From Streptomyces sp. NBC_01454 (lineage in GTDB: Bacteria; Actinomycetota; Actinomycetes; Streptomycetales; Streptomycetaceae): a stretch of DNA of 64,000 bases. This document shows positions 41,584 through 49,800 of the stretch, piece by piece. Below the pieces are notes generated by a model that worked only from the letters and a program-made list of their open reading frames with translations, made no database searches and was not told the DNA's origin. The stretch's first letter is position 1, and every line of letters begins with the position of its first letter. The DNA lies in NCBI RefSeq assembly GCF_036227565.1, contig NZ_CP109461.1:558001-622000 (forward strand), written 5' to 3'. The position numbers were made by a program, and so were the translations under genes.

Positions 41584-41894
41584 ATGAAGGTTGGAACCAT
41601 CGCTCAGTCTCAGACATCCGTCTTCGACGTCGCCGAGTACATCCTGCAGAAGCACGCCGCGGCCGAGCCCGATCGGTCGGCGATGACCGCGATGAAGCTC
41701 CAGAAGCTCGTCTACTACTGAGATGTCTGACACCTCGCCTGGGAGGGAAGAGCCCTCTTCCCGGAAGCGATCCAGCCCTGGCCTCCGAACCCGTCTGCCC
41801 TGAGCTCTACGAGCTGCACCAGGGCTACTTCACCGTCCAGGCCGGCTTCTTCGCCAAACGGCTGCGCGTGCGCAGCGACGTCGAAACCACCTGA
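41584..41894 (+). pseudogene. Panacea/SocA-like (DUF4065) antitoxin relic
   Basis: ATG 41584 reads VFDVAEYILQKHAAAEPDRS, then TAMKLQKLVYY and a stop. The family normally continues C-QAWHLAWEGRALFPE...W.NGPVCPELY. Here TGA GAT GTC TGA CAC replaces the Cys-Gln-Ala-Trp-His codons, followed by HLAWEGRALFPEAIQ in the same frame. After a frameshift near 41775 comes EPVCPELYELHQGYFTVQAG and KRLRVRSDVETT. Panacea domains neutralise many toxins (SocA-type). The toxin partner is not visible, so the module is dead or incomplete. Confidence 0.8.
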
Positions 41895-41924
41895 CCACGC
41901 CCAGAACGAGAGAGACCTAGCACC

Positions 41925-42542
41925 ATGTACAACACCCCCTTACGCCAACGCCTGCGTGACTGGGCGATCTCGATCGCGATAGTTGCCGCCCTGGTCGCAG
42001 GCGTGCTCCTGTGGCTCAACCACATCAAGGAGCAAGACGCACAGGATCGCGCTGCCATGGCGAACACGAAGATCGTCTACGTCCCGGATCCCGTGCAGAA
42101 GCTCGTCAAGCGCACTGACGGCTCCTACTACAAGGCAACCCCCGAGGCGGAGACTCCGTACACCGGCGCATACGACTACACGACCATCGATGACCACGAC
42201 GTCGTCGTGCCCAGAAGCGTGTCGGTAGAGGAGCGCAGAGCTCAGCCGTCGTTCCTGTGGCACCGCTCGACGTTCATCAACGACATCACGGTCCGAGTCA
42301 TCGATCCACACGAAGCAGACCAGACGCCGCGCGTCGAGCGGCTGCGCTGCACGGTCGAGCCCGTCGATGCGTCGAAGCCGAGCTACACCGGCGACCCGCA
42401 CGACAGGAGGCGGCTGAAGATCGGGCCCGACCAGGAAGGCATGGACGCAGGAAGCCTGAGTGATCTCTTCTCGAACGGCGGCCAGCAGCTGTGCCAGGAC
42501 CGGATCACGATCCTCGTGCCGGACGGCAGCATCCAGCCGTAG
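41925..42542 (+). CDS. Single-span membrane protein
   Basis: 205 aa from ATG 41925 (GAGAGAGACC upstream). One N-terminal membrane helix at about residues 14-32 (ISIAIVAALVAGVLLWL), then an extracytoplasmic polar domain with two Cys (LRCTVEPVD and QLCQDRITIL) that could form a disulfide. Family not recognised. Confidence 0.65.
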   Translation: MYNTPLRQRLRDWAISIAIVAALVAGVLLWLNHIKEQDAQDRAAMANTKIVYVPDPVQKLVKRTDGSYYKATPEAETPYTGAYDYTTIDDHDVVVPRSVSVEERRAQPSFLWHRSTFINDITVRVIDPHEADQTPRVERLRCTVEPVDASKPSYTGDPHDRRRLKIGPDQEGMDAGSLSDLFSNGGQQLCQDRITILVPDGSIQP

Positions 42543-42600
42543 CCGACTGGGGCTCACCTCTGGGCGTCGGCAGGTGAATTCCGCGGAGCCCCCGTCGGCT
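42541..42600 (+). terminator. Two-part hairpin terminator
   Basis: AGCCGACTGGGGCTC (42541-42555) pairs with GAGCCCCCGTCGGCT (42586-42600), one mismatch in 15. An inner CACCT/AGGTG stem and a following GAGCATGATGCTC palindrome precede a pyrimidine run (TCTCTCTTTGTCT). Confidence 0.6.
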
Positions 42601-42641
42601 GAGCATGATGCTCGCCGGGCGGGGGTCTCTCTTTGTCTGCC

Positions 42642-42662
42642 TGATCAGCGGAGCTGATCCGG
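42642..42662 (+). repeat. GATC hairpin family, copy f
   Basis: TGATCAGC, GGA loop, GCTGATC, then CGG; 7-bp perfect stem, just past a terminator. Confidence 0.75.
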
Positions 42663-42687
42663 TCTGGTCTTCAGGGCATGAGGGCCC

Positions 42688-42993
42688 ATGCACGGCGCGC
42701 GGCAAGGCGGCCCGCGTCGCGGCGGTCGCCGAGCTGCACGACGGCAACGCCCTGAGGCTCCGGCTCCGGCGGAGTACCGCAACGGCGCGGGTGGCACTCT
42801 CGGGCAGACGGAGGCCGCGCTGGTCGAGGTGGAGGCCACCCAGGCGCAGGAGACGGCCCCCACGGCGCGCACGCAGGTGACGCAGGACGCCGCAGCGTCC
42901 CGACCCGCGTCCGCCGAAGGGCTCCAAGACTCCCGCACGGCGTCAGGCGCGGCGCCGACCGGCGGGGGACGACGGACCGGCCGTACTGCGTGA
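42688..42993 (+). CDS. Doubtful low-complexity protein, maybe frameshifted
   Basis: A 101-codon Ala/Arg/Gly/Thr frame from ATG 42688. The start reads better in another frame (GKAARVAAVAELHDGNALRL) and the middle better in this one (EYRNGAGGTLGQTEAALVEV). The 42543-43118 interval otherwise holds only the terminator and a GATC hairpin. Confidence 0.3.
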   Translation: MHGARQGGPRRGGRRAARRQRPEAPAPAEYRNGAGGTLGQTEAALVEVEATQAQETAPTARTQVTQDAAASRPASAEGLQDSRTASGAAPTGGGRRTGRTA

Positions 42994-43118
42994 CCTGCTA
43001 CGGCTCGACGGCATCTGATCACCCGGCGCCACCCTGAATGCCCAGGCAGCCCCCGTTCGAGTCGGGCCGGTCGCACTCAGCACGAACCCCACCCTCCACA
43101 CGCGAGAGGCCCCCCGAC

Positions 43119-43400
43119 ATGGGCCAGCACGCCGCCCCCGAGATCACTCCCGCCCCCGAAATCCTCGCTCGCCTGGACCGCATCGCCGCCGAACGGCACG
43201 TGACCGGCCCCGGCTTGTCCCACGCCGAGCACACCGCCGTCGCCCTGGTTATCGCCGACCACTACACCGACGGCGGCACCCGCAAGACCACGACCGGCCG
43301 CGACCGTGACGAACTCTTCTGGTGGTACCGGCTCGGCTCCACCTGGGACCTGATCCCCGCCTACTGCACCGCACGCGGCCTGACCGGCCAGGGCGCCTGA
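43119..43400 (+). CDS. Hypothetical protein
   Basis: 93 aa from ATG 43119 (GAGAGGCCC upstream). Reads EILARLDRIAAERHVTGPGL and RDELFWWYRLGSTWDLIPAY. A 9-bp inverted repeat (43389-43397/43418-43426) follows the stop and may end the transcript. Unknown. Confidence 0.58.
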   Translation: MGQHAAPEITPAPEILARLDRIAAERHVTGPGLSHAEHTAVALVIADHYTDGGTRKTTTGRDRDELFWWYRLGSTWDLIPAYCTARGLTGQGA

Positions 43401-43483
43401 CACCCCAACCCCCTTACGGCGCCCTGCACCTGGGCGGGGCGCCCACGGCCACGGAACCCGAACCAACCCGAGGAGAACCCCGA

Positions 43484-44239
43484 ATGTCCACGCTCACCGC
43501 ACGCCCCAGTCTCACCAAGACGCGCCCCGCGTACGACGGCCACACCGGCGCCATGCTCCGTGACGCGCTCGAAGTACTCGGGATGGTGCACCACGTGGAC
43601 CAGCCGTGGCGCGGGCTGCCTACGGAGTACCTGGTGTGCAGCGTGCCGGGGCGTGCGCGGGTGTGGATCCACTGTGTAGCCGACCCGTCCGCCCGCACCC
43701 CGGAGGGCCGCCGGTTCGCCGATCACTACGACCTGCCCACGGTCGCACTGTGGGCCGTGGCCGCCATGGTCACCGACGACGAGTCAACCCGGTTCGTGTT
43801 CAACGGGTTTGGCGACGAGCACAAGCCCACGGCGAGCGCTGGCATGCAGGCCGGGCAGTGTGCTGCCGCCGTGGCCGAGCACTTCGGGCTGACGGTGCCG
43901 GAGCCTGAGTACACCTGTCTGCACTGCGCGCGCGCTATCGAGTGGATCGAGGCCGACGGGCAGGGCGCTTGGTACGACTCGTCCAACTGGATCGGGTGCG
44001 TGGACGGCGAAAGCCTGCACGCCCCGGAGCCGCTGTGCGGCTGGTGCGAGGACTACGGGTTGATCGAGGTCTTCGACGACTCCACCGACGCCCTGAAGGG
44101 GCACACCACGTGCGACAACGCGCCCTGTGTCGCCCGACGCATTATGCGCAGCGATCAGGCCGAGCGCGAGCGCCAGGCCGCGCAGGCGCAGGCCGCCGCG
44201 CACGAGTGCACCGGCCCCCTGTGCTGCCCCCCGTTCTAG
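43484..44239 (+). CDS. Hypothetical protein with zinc-type Cys pairs
   Basis: 251 aa from ATG 43484 (GAGGAGAACC upstream). The N-terminal half is alpha/beta (LEVLGMVHHVDQPWRGLPTE). The C-terminal half has YTCLHCARAIEW and PLCGWCEDYGL, then CDNAPC and a final CTGPLCC, so one or two zinc sites are likely. A CxxC reading (RPCDECGRVGRFETGRGHSA) also lies in the 115 bases after its stop, in frame with the next gene. Confidence 0.62.
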   Translation: MSTLTARPSLTKTRPAYDGHTGAMLRDALEVLGMVHHVDQPWRGLPTEYLVCSVPGRARVWIHCVADPSARTPEGRRFADHYDLPTVALWAVAAMVTDDESTRFVFNGFGDEHKPTASAGMQAGQCAAAVAEHFGLTVPEPEYTCLHCARAIEWIEADGQGAWYDSSNWIGCVDGESLHAPEPLCGWCEDYGLIEVFDDSTDALKGHTTCDNAPCVARRIMRSDQAERERQAAQAQAAAHECTGPLCCPPF

Positions 44240-44354
44240 CCCTCATGGCGCCCCCCGACCCTGCGACGAGTGCGGGCGGGTCGGCCGGTTCGAGACCGGC
44301 CGGGGGCACTCAGCACACACCCGACCACGGCAGCAACCCGAGAGGAAACCCAGC

Positions 44355-45488
44355 ATGACCACGCAGGCCCGCAGCATCGTCCGGGAGACTGTCAAGCCCG
44401 AATACACCCGGTACACGCCGACCAACGGCAAGAAGCCTGACGGCGCCGGCTTCGGCGTTGACGGCTGGCTGTTCGCGCTGCCCGGCGAGACGCTCAACGG
44501 GCGCCGGTTCCCGCAGGCCATGTACGCCGCCTTTCAGGTGAGCGAGCGCGGCGCGCTGTTCTGGAGGGTGCGGGAGGTGGGGGGCGAGCGCAGGCAGGCC
44601 GGATCCGACAGCACGACGCGTAAGGGCGCGCTCGCGCTCGCGGTGACCACGGTTGCCCAGCAACGGGAGAAGGCCGCCGCGCCGGCAACTCGCGACCAGG
44701 GCACCCGTGCACACGGCGCCGCGTGGCGTATGGCCGCCGAGGGCGACGAGCGTTCCCAGGTGTCGGCCACCATGATCGAGCGGCTAGAGCGGATGCGTGC
44801 GGGCCAACTCGCCGCCCTGCCGACCGTCGCGGAAATCCGGATGGCGTACCCGCTCGCCGGCGGGGGCGCCACGCTGCGGCTGATGACCGCCGAGGGCAGT
44901 ACGGCGGAACGCCACATGATCCTGCTCACGGAGCGGGGCGCGGCCGGTCGGGAGAACGACCCCGCCGGTATCTACCTGGACGCCATCACCGACGGCGCGA
45001 ACACGGAAGGGCTGAAGACCGCCGCCGGATGGCACCTGATGCGGCTTGGATTCAACTACGCGCGCGGCGCGGCCTGGGCGCCGTACACCGGCAGCGCGAG
45101 CAGCGAGGCGCAGTGGAAGGAGTGGGCGCCGATGCTGCCCGAGGGGCACCGGTGGCCGCACACGGTGCGCGTCGCCATCACGGCGACGGCCGAACACCTC
45201 GCCTACATAGACCGCGCGTACGGTCCCGCGCCGGAACTGCCGGACCTTCCGGCCGGTGTGAGCGCGCACCCGTCCGGGCCGCGTTCCTGGCAGATCAGCT
45301 ACGCCAACCGCCGGTTCTGGCAGCTCTCCTACTGGCCCCGTATGGGCGGCGACGTGTGGACCCTGTACGCCGACCCGGCCCGTACCAAGTCCCTCGCCAG
45401 GGCCGACAACCCGGGCGGCATCATCGCCACCATCCCCGACCGTGACGCCGAAGCCCAGTCCCGCGCGGCGGCCCGCAAGGGTTACTGA
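44355..45488 (+). CDS. Hypothetical protein
   Basis: 377 aa from ATG 44355 (GAGAGGAAACC upstream). It has two similar segments resembling a WH1/AP2-like beta sheet: LFWRVREVGGERRQAGSDST near residue 70 and FWQLSYWPRMGGDVWTLYAD near 335. A helical middle (MIERLERMRAGQLAALPTVA) separates them. No named family fits. An upstream in-frame extension with CxxC cannot be ruled out. Confidence 0.62.
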   Translation: MTTQARSIVRETVKPEYTRYTPTNGKKPDGAGFGVDGWLFALPGETLNGRRFPQAMYAAFQVSERGALFWRVREVGGERRQAGSDSTTRKGALALAVTTVAQQREKAAAPATRDQGTRAHGAAWRMAAEGDERSQVSATMIERLERMRAGQLAALPTVAEIRMAYPLAGGGATLRLMTAEGSTAERHMILLTERGAAGRENDPAGIYLDAITDGANTEGLKTAAGWHLMRLGFNYARGAAWAPYTGSASSEAQWKEWAPMLPEGHRWPHTVRVAITATAEHLAYIDRAYGPAPELPDLPAGVSAHPSGPRSWQISYANRRFWQLSYWPRMGGDVWTLYADPARTKSLARADNPGGIIATIPDRDAEAQSRAAARKGY

Positions 45489-45499
45489 GGGGCGGCACC

Positions 45500-45800
45500 A
45501 TGACTGCCACGACCACCCGTAGCCGCCTGATGCGGCAGCACCCGGCAGGCTTCCGCCACAGGGTTAACGGCCGCCACTGGCTGCGCGCCACCGTCTACGA
45601 CTGGCGCAAGCCGGTGCTGGCAGGCGCCCACGGACGCCCCGCCACCCGCCTGACCGGGCGACGAGGACAACTGGCTCGTCACGAATATCCAGTGGGACCT
45701 GCGCCCCGACGAGGAACCGCGCGTCAACGTGCTGTGCGATCCGGCTGACGAGTACAGCAACTGGCTCGGCGTCAATCGGCCGACGCCCAACGAGAGGTGA
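45500..45800 (+). pseudogene. Small gene with one frameshift
   Basis: ATG 45500 reads HRVNGRHWLRATVYDWRKPV in the first frame. From about 45660 the adjacent frame continues EDNWLVTNIQWDLRPDEEPR and DEYSNWLGVNRPTPNER to a stop at 45800, which overlaps the next GTG. The length, 301 bases, shows a one-base gain. The full product would be about 99 aa. Function unknown. Confidence 0.5.
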
Positions 45801-45816
45801 CGCTGACGATCGGCCC

Positions 45817-46228
45817 CCCGCCAGCGTCCGCAACCACCTCAACCGACGATGCAAGAACAAGGAGGACTGAGATGCCCGCTCGTTTCCGTGCCGCCGATGC
45901 CACGATCCGCTGGCACGGCGTCGATGACGACACCCGGCCCGGCTACAGCACTGCGGTCGGCACCGACAGCCTGGGATCCACCTGGCTGTGACTGTTCAAG
46001 GGCGACCAGCCCACCGACAAAGCGTTCGTCGGCTCGATCGAGATCCCGACGCAGGCAGGCCGGATCCCGGGCATTTACGGTCAGGGCGGCGGCTTCGTCG
46101 GCTTGGCGCATAACACGAAGGACGCTCTGGCCAAGCTCGTGCAGCGCGCCGCAGCCGAGACCTGAGCCCCCGCCAGCGTCACCAACCACATCCGCAAGCA
46201 CTATCCGAGCAAGGAGAGTTGAGCCATG
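45817..46228 (+). repeat. Imperfect direct repeat of a gene-junction leader
   Basis: CCCGCCAGCGTC...AACCAC...AAGGAG...TGAG...ATG occurs at 45817-45874 and again at 46168-46228, about 350 bases apart. In one frame both code for PASV(R/T)NH(L/I) and end KE(D/S)-stop, with AAGGAG as the RBS of the following ATG. A shortened version (AAGGAGAGTTGAGCATG) stands at 46672-46688. Confidence 0.6.
45872..46165 (+). pseudogene. Small gene with an in-frame stop codon
   Basis: ATG 45872 (AAGGAGGAC upstream) reads FRAADATIRWHGVDDDTRPG to STWL, then TGA at 45989-45991. The same frame continues LFKGDQPTDKAFVGSIEIPT and GGFVGLAHNTKDALAKLVQR to 46165. The stop most likely replaced TGG. The intact product would be about 97 aa. 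No function recognised. Confidence 0.55.
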
Positions 46229-46447
46229 CGAACCATGAATCAGATCCGCCGCGAGGCGATGGAGCAGTACGGCGACGCGCCCGCCACCCCGGTCGAGGCG
46301 CTGGCCCACGTGCTCGCCGTGTACGCCGACGAGCCCGACGGCTGCCTGATGATCGAGGCCACGAACAACATCTACGGCCAGGGCGTGCGCACCGGCCTCA
46401 CCATGGGCGACCTCCGGGCGCTCGCCGCCAGCATCAAGGAGGGCTGA
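46226..46447 (+). CDS. Small hypothetical protein
   Basis: 73 aa from ATG 46226 (AAGGAGAG upstream). Reads VEALAHVLAVYADEPDGCLM and helical flanks. Stop overlaps the next ATG (TGATG). Confidence 0.55.
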   Translation: MRTMNQIRREAMEQYGDAPATPVEALAHVLAVYADEPDGCLMIEATNNIYGQGVRTGLTMGDLRALAASIKEG

Positions 46448-46683
46448 TGAGCCATCCCCTACAGCCCGGCGACCGCGTGTATCACGGCAGTCAGATCTGG
46501 GCTCGGAGTCTGCCTGGCGGCACCGGTGAGGTGCTGCGGGTCGAGGGCCCGGACCATCGCGGCGACTACGAGTACCTCGTCCGCTGCGGCCAGGACTTCT
46601 CGCGGCGCACCGGCGCCGACAACCCGGAGACGTGCGAAAGGTTGTGGTCGTCGTACCACACCAACCGTGCGAAGGAGAGTTGA
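46447..46683 (+). CDS. Small hypothetical protein, SH3-like
   Basis: 78 aa; ATG inside the previous stop. QPGDRVYHGSQIWARSLPGG and GEVLRVEGPD suggest a small beta-barrel (SH3-like) fold. Ends KES-stop, the junction signature seen twice upstream. A terminator follows. Confidence 0.55.
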   Translation: MSHPLQPGDRVYHGSQIWARSLPGGTGEVLRVEGPDHRGDYEYLVRCGQDFSRRTGADNPETCERLWSSYHTNRAKES

Positions 46684-46735
46684 GCATGTAGACGAAGCCC
46701 CGTAAGGAACGGTGTGCCTGACGAACAGCACAGCC

Positions 46736-46777
46736 AAGACCCCCGCAGGGACCGTCGGCCGGGGGTCTTCCTTTTTT
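46736..46777 (+). terminator. Strong factor-independent terminator
   Basis: AAGACCCCCG (46736-46745) pairs with CGGGGGTCTT (46760-46769), followed by CCTTTTTT. It ends the 46.2-46.7 kb gene run. The 220 bases after it, up to the PcfJ-like start, hold a GAAAG-AC-CTTTC palindrome near 46833 and presumably that gene's promoter. Confidence 0.85.
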
Positions 46778-47003
46778 GCACGCTCAGCCCCGGCTTCTCA
46801 CTCCGAGTCAGTCGGGCTGTGCAATCCCTGTCGAAAGACCTTTCAAATGACATGGCCTTTCATTGGCGGGTGGTCCCGAATGCCCTGACAGGGGGGCGAG
46901 TTGGGGAGGAAGAGGCAATCGGATGAGACGCGGGCAGTGCGCTGCAAGGCAGCGCCGGGGGTCTCACTGCCGAATCCATCACATCTTTCCGGGGGAGACC
47001 GCC

Positions 47004-48683
47004 ATGCACGAGCGCACCGAGCACGCCCTGCTCTACATCAAGTATGTCGACGACGCCCTTGCCGAGCAGGGTGTCGCCGCAGTCGAAGGCGCGATCTCCG
47101 GCATCAGCCTGAGGATCCTGGCGCGGGCTCTACCTGACGGCCGGACGTCCGTCGCCGTCTCGCTCTACAAGCGCGTGCACCGCATGCGCGCCTCGGGCAA
47201 GGTATTCCACTACTGGACCTCCGAGAAGCTCACGTCGATGGCTCGCACGAAGAAGGACCTCGTCGTCCTGCGCGAGATCGACCGCCGCACCGGCAAATCC
47301 ACCACCCGCCATGTCTTCTCCGAGACCGTGGTCGAATCCTGGACCCACGGGCTGTCCAGGACACTGCAGCTGTGGATGCGCAGCAACCCAAAGGCCCGCC
47401 GGCTCGAAGGACCGGAGCCCGGCGGAGTCGACAACGCCGTGGACCAGGCGATCGCCGCGATCCGCGAACACATCGGCGAGCTGCCGAACTGGAACGACCG
47501 CTTCCCGCTGCTCAAGGACGACCGGCAGGATCGTCCGGCCGCCGCCTACCTGCCCTATCTCGATGCCCACGACCATGCGCAGGTCGCGAAGAACCTCTTC
47601 GGCGTGCGCGCCTACCGTCGGCCGCTGGCCCGCGAGGTGGAGCGTCTGGACACCAGCACCCTGTGTTGGTTCGCCATGTTCCGCGGGCTGGTGCCGGTGG
47701 ACTGGCTCATCGACGCAATGCGCACCACGAAGACGGCCAGCGGCCGCGACCTGATGCGCCAGCCGTCGCTCACATCCCTACAGCAGCGAGGCATCCGCTC
47801 GATCCTGCGCCGGACTCCGCAGCCGGTGCTGCGGCGGATCCTCAAGGAACCCGTCCACCAGGCGCGGCGCACGCTGGCCGATGCAGCCGACTGCACGGCT
47901 CACCGTTTGGCCGTCACCCGTGACCTCGACCTCCTTCCGGAGATCATCGCTGCCCGCGGGCAGCGTCGGGTCCGCGGCTCCCGTGACCTCGAGCACCTGG
48001 TCCGGGACCTGCCCGCAATCGAGCGCTGGCACGACCCCCGGGGCCGCGCGGCCCAGCGCGTCATACAGGAGGAGATCTACGCCCTTCGCGAGATGGAGCA
48101 CTACAACCGCGAGATCCGGCTGCTTCCCGAGGGCGCGGCCCAGGTCGCTGACTGGGGCCTCTGGAAGGACGAGGCGTTCCGCGTGCAGGCGTTGGGTCTG
48201 ATCGAGGACCGTCGGCGCGAGCTGATGGCTGCCCGCGATCGTGAGCGCTACGAACGCGAGGAAGCTCGCCGCCTTGAGCGGATCGCGAGGCAGGCCCAGC
48301 GCCATCAATGGGCACTGCAGACGGCCGCACTGCTGGATGGTCGGGAAGCAGCCCCCGGTCTGAGCCTCGTCGTCGCCCGAGATGCCGAGACGCTCTCGCG
48401 CTGGGGTGCGATGCTCAACAACTGCATCGGAGGGTACGCCGGCGAGTTGGAGCTGGATGTGTTCGCCGCGGTCTGCGAAGCGGACGGCCGCGTGCGTCTG
48501 AACCTGCAGATCACGCAGTCGCATGGCGTAGAGCAGATCCTCGGGAAGAACAACCGCGACGCCGTGCGTGAGCTCGGCGAAGCGGCCCAGCAGGTCGTCG
48601 ACGGGCTGGGTGCCATGGAAGTCAGCTTCCACTCGGATGCTCTGGGCATGGACGGGCTGCGACTGTCTCAGAGGACTCACTGA
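47004..48683 (+). CDS. PcfJ-like protein
   Basis: 559 aa from ATG 47004 (GGGGGAGACC upstream). The C-terminal third matches PcfJ, a protein of conjugative plasmid pCF10 and many mobile elements: LVVARDAETLSRWGAMLNNC, IGGYAGELE, then VRLNLQITQSHGVEQILGKN and NRDA (the .L.HC.G.Y....G...N..I and Q..GKNN pattern). The N-terminal two thirds are helical and Arg rich. Members are linked to conjugation or plasmid maintenance, but their biochemical role is not established. Single-gene transcript closed by a strong terminator. Confidence 0.8.
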   Translation: MHERTEHALLYIKYVDDALAEQGVAAVEGAISGISLRILARALPDGRTSVAVSLYKRVHRMRASGKVFHYWTSEKLTSMARTKKDLVVLREIDRRTGKSTTRHVFSETVVESWTHGLSRTLQLWMRSNPKARRLEGPEPGGVDNAVDQAIAAIREHIGELPNWNDRFPLLKDDRQDRPAAAYLPYLDAHDHAQVAKNLFGVRAYRRPLAREVERLDTSTLCWFAMFRGLVPVDWLIDAMRTTKTASGRDLMRQPSLTSLQQRGIRSILRRTPQPVLRRILKEPVHQARRTLADAADCTAHRLAVTRDLDLLPEIIAARGQRRVRGSRDLEHLVRDLPAIERWHDPRGRAAQRVIQEEIYALREMEHYNREIRLLPEGAAQVADWGLWKDEAFRVQALGLIEDRRRELMAARDRERYEREEARRLERIARQAQRHQWALQTAALLDGREAAPGLSLVVARDAETLSRWGAMLNNCIGGYAGELELDVFAAVCEADGRVRLNLQITQSHGVEQILGKNNRDAVRELGEAAQQVVDGLGAMEVSFHSDALGMDGLRLSQRTH

Positions 48684-48697
48684 CGCCAAACCTCTAC

Positions 48698-48744
48698 AAG
48701 GACCCCGACCTGGTGCCAGAGCACCAGGTCGGGGTCCTTCTCTT
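48698..48744 (+). terminator. Terminator of the PcfJ-like gene
   Basis: A 19-bp perfect stem (AAGGACCCCGACCTGGTGC at 48698-48716, complement 48721-48739) with a 4-base loop, followed by CTCTT. Confidence 0.8.
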
Positions 48745-48953
48745 GCTGGGGCTACCGTCGCTGCTCGTGGATCTACGGGCCAACGTTCGTACCGACTCCG
48801 CCCACCGTAAGCGGCACCGATTACGCCCATGCGAAGCACCCTGGCAGGCTCACCCCTAAGCAGGTCATGGACCTCCGCCACACCATCGTTGACGAGCCGA
48901 TGCAGCACTGGCTGGACTGGAAGGCCGCCCACCCGGAGGCGTTCCCCGCATGA
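48745..48953 (+). pseudogene. 3' remnant of a small gene
   Basis: An open frame with no early start reads GTDYAHAKHPGRLTPKQVMD and DEPMQHWLDWKAAHPEAFPA, stopping at 48953 inside the next ATG. The coupled stop shows it was a real gene. The 5' end seems lost beyond the terminator; ATG 48870 would give only 27 codons. Confidence 0.4.
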
Positions 48954-49100
48954 CCGAGCTTCGTGTCCCCGCCGACGAGTTCCGGGTCGGCGACCTGGTC
49001 CACATCAAGCAGCACACCGTCGAGGTGCGGCGCGCCCGCACACGACTACCCGGCTACTGGCCTCGCGCGCTGCCACCGCTGCGGCGCCACCGAGAAGTAA
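48950..49100 (+). pseudogene. Small zinc-ribbon gene, frameshifted
   Basis: ATG 48950 reads ELRVPADEFRVGDLVHIKQH. Near 49035 the adjacent frame takes over with PAHDYPATGLARCHRCGATE and K, then TAA at 49098-49100. That stop lies in the junction motif GAGAAGTAAGGACACCAACC that precedes the GTG at 49112, so it is the true end. The first frame itself runs on into the next gene, which hides the boundary. Confidence 0.55.
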
Positions 49101-49111
49101 GGACACCAACC

Positions 49112-49369
49112 GTGACCACCAGGAAGCCGTCGAAGCCGTGGCGGGTCACCCTGACCGGGCCGGGGGTGGAGGTGGAGGTGGAGGTGACGTCGTTCACGAG
49201 CGAGGCGAAGACCTACGCCTTCGTCCTCGCCACACTCGGAGCCGACAGCCCGACCACCAGCGCGAAGATCGACCACTGGGAGGGCGGACGTTGGTGGTGG
49301 TTCGAAACCGTCACCGCCGACGAGATTCGGGCGGCGCAGGCTGCCGCCGACCGCGCCACCGAGAAGTGA
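49112..49369 (+). CDS. Hypothetical protein, first intact gene of the repeated-junction run
   Basis: 85 aa from GTG 49112. The start is fixed by the AAGTAAGGACACCAACC junction upstream. Beta-rich: RVTLTGPGVEVEVEVTSFTS, then a Trp-rich GGRWWWFETVTADE and a helix ending RATEK. It may be a small binding domain; family unknown. Confidence 0.58.
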   Translation: MTTRKPSKPWRVTLTGPGVEVEVEVTSFTSEAKTYAFVLATLGADSPTTSAKIDHWEGGRWWWFETVTADEIRAAQAAADRATEK

Positions 49370-49379
49370 GGACAGTGAC

Positions 49380-49628
49380 ATGCAGGCCAGGAGCCACAAG
49401 GAACAGGTAGCACAGGAGTTGATTGACGGCGCTGCTGCTGTCCTCCGACCCAACGACAAGACCATCGCCCCCGACCTCCGCGAGGCGGGCGCGAAGCTGT
49501 TGCGGTCCTCGGCCGTGTACGCCAGGGCGGTCGGGGACGAGCCCATCACGGTAAAGGACGCGCTGCTGGTCGCCCGAACCGTGACCTCCACTGGCCGCGA
49601 CAGCGAGAAGGGAGGACACCGAGCATGA
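49380..49628 (+). CDS. Hypothetical helical protein
   Basis: 82 aa from ATG 49380, directly after junction GAGAAGTGAGGACAGTGAC. Helical (KEQVAQELIDGAAAVLRPND, DLREAGAKLLRSSAVYARAV). Its end (DSEKGGHRA) contains the next gene's RBS; stop overlaps the next ATG. Confidence 0.55.
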   Translation: MQARSHKEQVAQELIDGAAAVLRPNDKTIAPDLREAGAKLLRSSAVYARAVGDEPITVKDALLVARTVTSTGRDSEKGGHRA

Positions 49629-49789
49629 GTACCAACATCGCATCGTTGGCCGCCGCCCTTCAGGACCAGGCCGACAAGAACCGGCAACTCCGCCAGGACA
49701 TCAGCCGGGCTGTCAACCTCATCGACAGAGGCGACATCGACCAAGCACGAAGCCTCCTCCGCCGACTGTCACGCACCACCGGGAAGTAA
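49625..49789 (+). CDS. 54-aa helical protein
   Basis: ATG 49625 overlaps the previous stop. Reads SLAAALQDQADKNRQLRQDI and DRGDIDQARSLLRRLSRTTG, a two-helix hairpin, ending GK-stop within the junction motif. Confidence 0.5.
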   Translation: MSTNIASLAAALQDQADKNRQLRQDISRAVNLIDRGDIDQARSLLRRLSRTTGK

Positions 49790-49800
49790 GGAAAGCGACC

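Noticed and set aside
44275..44305. GGCCGGTTCGAGACCGGCC as another T-arm
   Set aside because: It is a self-complementary G+C-rich stem inside a CxxC-like reading frame; no other tRNA feature is near.
45989..45991. TGA as selenocysteine in the 45872 frame
   Set aside because: No SECIS-like structure follows, and the site would be Trp in a Leu-Trp context; a nonsense mutation is simpler.
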